Assembly: GCA_964606575.1 (NCBI GenBank)
Contig: CAZSHA010000054.1
Coordinates: forward strand, 1-15,699
DNA: 15,699 bases
Origin: RGIG4576 sp964606575
Lineage (GTDB): Bacteria > Bacteroidota > Bacteroidia > Bacteroidales > Muribaculaceae
Direction of reading: 5' to 3'
In this document: positions 14,242-15,699 of the stretch, piece by piece
How positions within the stretch are numbered: position 1 is the stretch's first letter
Layout of the letters: every line of letters starts with the position of its first letter
Notes under the pieces: generated by a model
Told to the model about the DNA's origin: nothing
Database searches by the model: none
What the model saw: only the letters and a program-made list of their open reading frames with translations
Made by a program: the position numbers and the translations under genes

Positions 14242-15381
14242 ATGACACGAACCATTCTATTTATCATTCTTTTAGCGACAATTTTTCTTAACACTTCGGG
14301 ACAACAGGTCGCTCGCGTAGAGTTTAAAGAATTATCATCTAAATATTTCCCGTTCAATCGCCAAGTGCTTATTTATACGCCAGAAAACTACGATGAACAA
14401 ACTGAAAGCGAATACGATGTTATATACGTGCTTGACTCTCAATCAAGATCAAGTTTCGACCTAGTCCACTCGCTAATGCATTATTCGGTTCAAACCGATA
14501 ACGACACGAATTTTATCGTGGTAGGAATTGTTTCACTTTTCATGCCAGAGATAGAATACAATAGAAATAACGATTTCTTGCCAATACCGCACAGCCAAAA
14601 GATGATATCTAACTATTATGGTAGCTCCGATAAATTCAAAAAATTTATAAAGGATGAGCTAATGCCATACATTGACGAGAATTATCGTACGACAAAGCAC
14701 TCTCTTGGTATCGGTCACTCATTAGGTGCTTCATTTGTTTTAGATGCTTTGGCTTCCGATGAGTTGTTTGACGATTACATTGCAATTTCACCTAATTTCG
14801 GATGGGATAAAAACCGCTTTGCCCATAGCTTTATGAACTACAACTATAATAACAATAAGTGCAGATTTATATACATCTCTATGGGTAATGAATCCGAAGC
14901 GACGGGTTGGCCTAAAGAGTGGCGACCCGCTTGGGATATGGTAAAAAAGTTTATCGATACAGCCACAATACCTAAATACATCAAAATAAAAACTTCAGAG
15001 TTTCCTAACTACGAACATAACAAAGTGTATCTTCCTGCCCTAATGGAATCATTGACCGATTATGTTATATACCGCCATAATCCTATCTCAAACGACTCGG
15101 CTCTTTATCCTGTGCATATTGAGCTTTCAGGTACATCAATAACGGGAAATGTTTATATAACAGGCAATCAATCAGCCCTTGCAGATTGGAATCCTCAGGG
15201 AATCAAGATGAAAAAAATCAACGAGACAACATATAGTATAGATTTAGAGTTGCGGTTGCCTGTAGAATTTAAATTCACGCAGGGTAGCTGGGATAACCAA
15301 ATATGGATTACAAACGGTAATACGGGAAATCAAAGAATCTCATTACCCTCAAAAGCAACTAAACACTATAAAACCTTTTAA
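14242..15381 (+). CDS. Secreted serine esterase with C-terminal CBM20-like domain
   Basis: A 379-residue exported protein. Residues 1-20 are a signal peptide. About 25-278 is an alpha/beta hydrolase of the esterase D/putative esterase family, with YDVIYVLDSQ, the nucleophile elbow GIGHSLGAS (Ser160) and the probable catalytic His259 in YEHNKVYLPALME; the acid is likely in the GNESE segment (216-220). About 285-370 is a beta-sandwich resembling starch-binding CBM20 (VYITGNQSALADWNP, VEFKFTQGSWDNQ), a pairing seen in other Bacteroidota esterases. Possible substrates include acylated sugars, siderophore esters or peptides; sequence does not decide. It probably shares a transcript with the GIN gene and is followed by a hairpin terminator. 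Confidence 0.88.
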   Translation: MTRTILFIILLATIFLNTSGQQVARVEFKELSSKYFPFNRQVLIYTPENYDEQTESEYDVIYVLDSQSRSSFDLVHSLMHYSVQTDNDTNFIVVGIVSLFMPEIEYNRNNDFLPIPHSQKMISNYYGSSDKFKKFIKDELMPYIDENYRTTKHSLGIGHSLGASFVLDALASDELFDDYIAISPNFGWDKNRFAHSFMNYNYNNNKCRFIYISMGNESEATGWPKEWRPAWDMVKKFIDTATIPKYIKIKTSEFPNYEHNKVYLPALMESLTDYVIYRHNPISNDSALYPVHIELSGTSITGNVYITGNQSALADWNPQGIKMKKINETTYSIDLELRLPVEFKFTQGSWDNQIWITNGNTGNQRISLPSKATKHYKTF

Positions 15382-15415
15382 TTTCACAAGTTATTTCTTC
15401 ATACATAATATTGAT

Positions 15416-15447
15416 GTTACTATATTCTCACGGTATAGTAACATTTT
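15416..15447 (+). terminator. Hairpin terminator after the esterase gene
   Basis: GTTACTATA (15416-15424) pairs perfectly with TATAGTAAC (15434-15442) across a 9-nt loop, followed by ATTTT. It lies 35 bases after the esterase stop. The stem is AT-rich and the T tract short, so its strength is uncertain. Confidence 0.6.
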
Positions 15448-15699
15448 ATAGTATAACACATTGATAAACTTAATATAAGAACAGCATCTAAGCCTTGACT
15501 ACGTGATATCGAATGATAAAACTTGTAACTAAGCAACACACTCATGACAGAGCCCTCAATAATTATGGCTCAGCGGATAAACTATACTCTTAGTCCTTTT
15601 TCACCCATCCCGTCCGGGATCTCTTCACTTAAAACCTGTCCCCGGCCTCGCATCTTACAATTAGACCCGGATAGCTCCTATTTGCGTTCTATGAAGGAT
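15448..15699. other. Window end without a recognised gene
   Basis: No credible coding region. The stretch from about 15600 to 15680 is visibly richer in G and C than the rest. It includes the inverted repeat ATCCC-GTCC-GGGAT (15607-15620) and, earlier, GAGCC/GGCTC (15550-15554 and 15567-15571). It may be the edge of a structured RNA or a repeat element continuing past the window; I cannot identify it. Confidence 0.4.

Overview
The window reads as chromosomal DNA of a Bacteroidales bacterium (phylum Bacteroidota). The grounds are several matches to the Bacteroides-type promoter -7 box TAnnTTTG, lipoproteins with an acidic or Ser/Asp stretch after the lipobox cysteine (the surface-export pattern of this phylum), and families typical of these bacteria: DUF1573 proteins, a GIN-domain DUF2807 protein, a GYF_2 plus dispanin-like protein with a DUF2752 partner, and a small XRE-type regulator ending in RIS-IL-DFF. 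The DNA is moderately AT-rich, with compact genes and short gaps. Species cannot be told from the sequence.

Layout. 1-1016: a minus-strand surface lipoprotein with its own promoter and a strong terminator, preceded on the same strand by a small HTH regulator. 1017-1560: a gene-free stretch with signals that could delimit a minus-strand small RNA or leader. 1568-4220: a tight plus-strand operon of two exported DUF1573 proteins and the G-protein chaperone MeaB, closed by a hairpin terminator. 4281-5669: a family GH26 (beta-mannanase-type) lipoprotein whose start lies only a few bases after that terminator. 5693-6968: a decayed accessory island. It holds an Imm11-like immunity gene broken by one frameshift in a run of seven A, a second frameshifted small gene, and the signal peptide plus N-terminal stub of what looks like a large Rhs/YD-repeat protein. 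7092-8066: mannose-6-phosphate isomerase.

8074-10730 is a minus-strand cluster: obgE, a short radical-SAM enzyme with a CX4CX2C cluster motif, and a YhhQ-family queuosine-precursor transporter. The radical-SAM and transporter pair, 15 bases apart, suggests a queuosine/queuine salvage unit. Divergently, 10912-11945 encodes a GYF_2/dispanin-like membrane protein and a DUF2752 membrane protein joined by a 4-base GTGA overlap. The latter overlaps tail-to-tail with a polysaccharide flippase (11925-13379, minus). From 13567 onward come two secreted proteins on the plus strand, a GIN-domain protein and a serine esterase with a C-terminal CBM20-like domain, followed by a hairpin terminator. The final 250 bases hold no clear gene but contain a GC-richer stretch with small inverted repeats.

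Most of the window is ordinary housekeeping and envelope biology. The points most worth a second look are the eroded toxin/immunity remnant at 5.7-7.0 kb (with a possible A7 slippage site), the candidate queuosine-salvage pair, the terminator that abuts the GH26 start, and the possible small RNA at about 1.02-1.28 kb.
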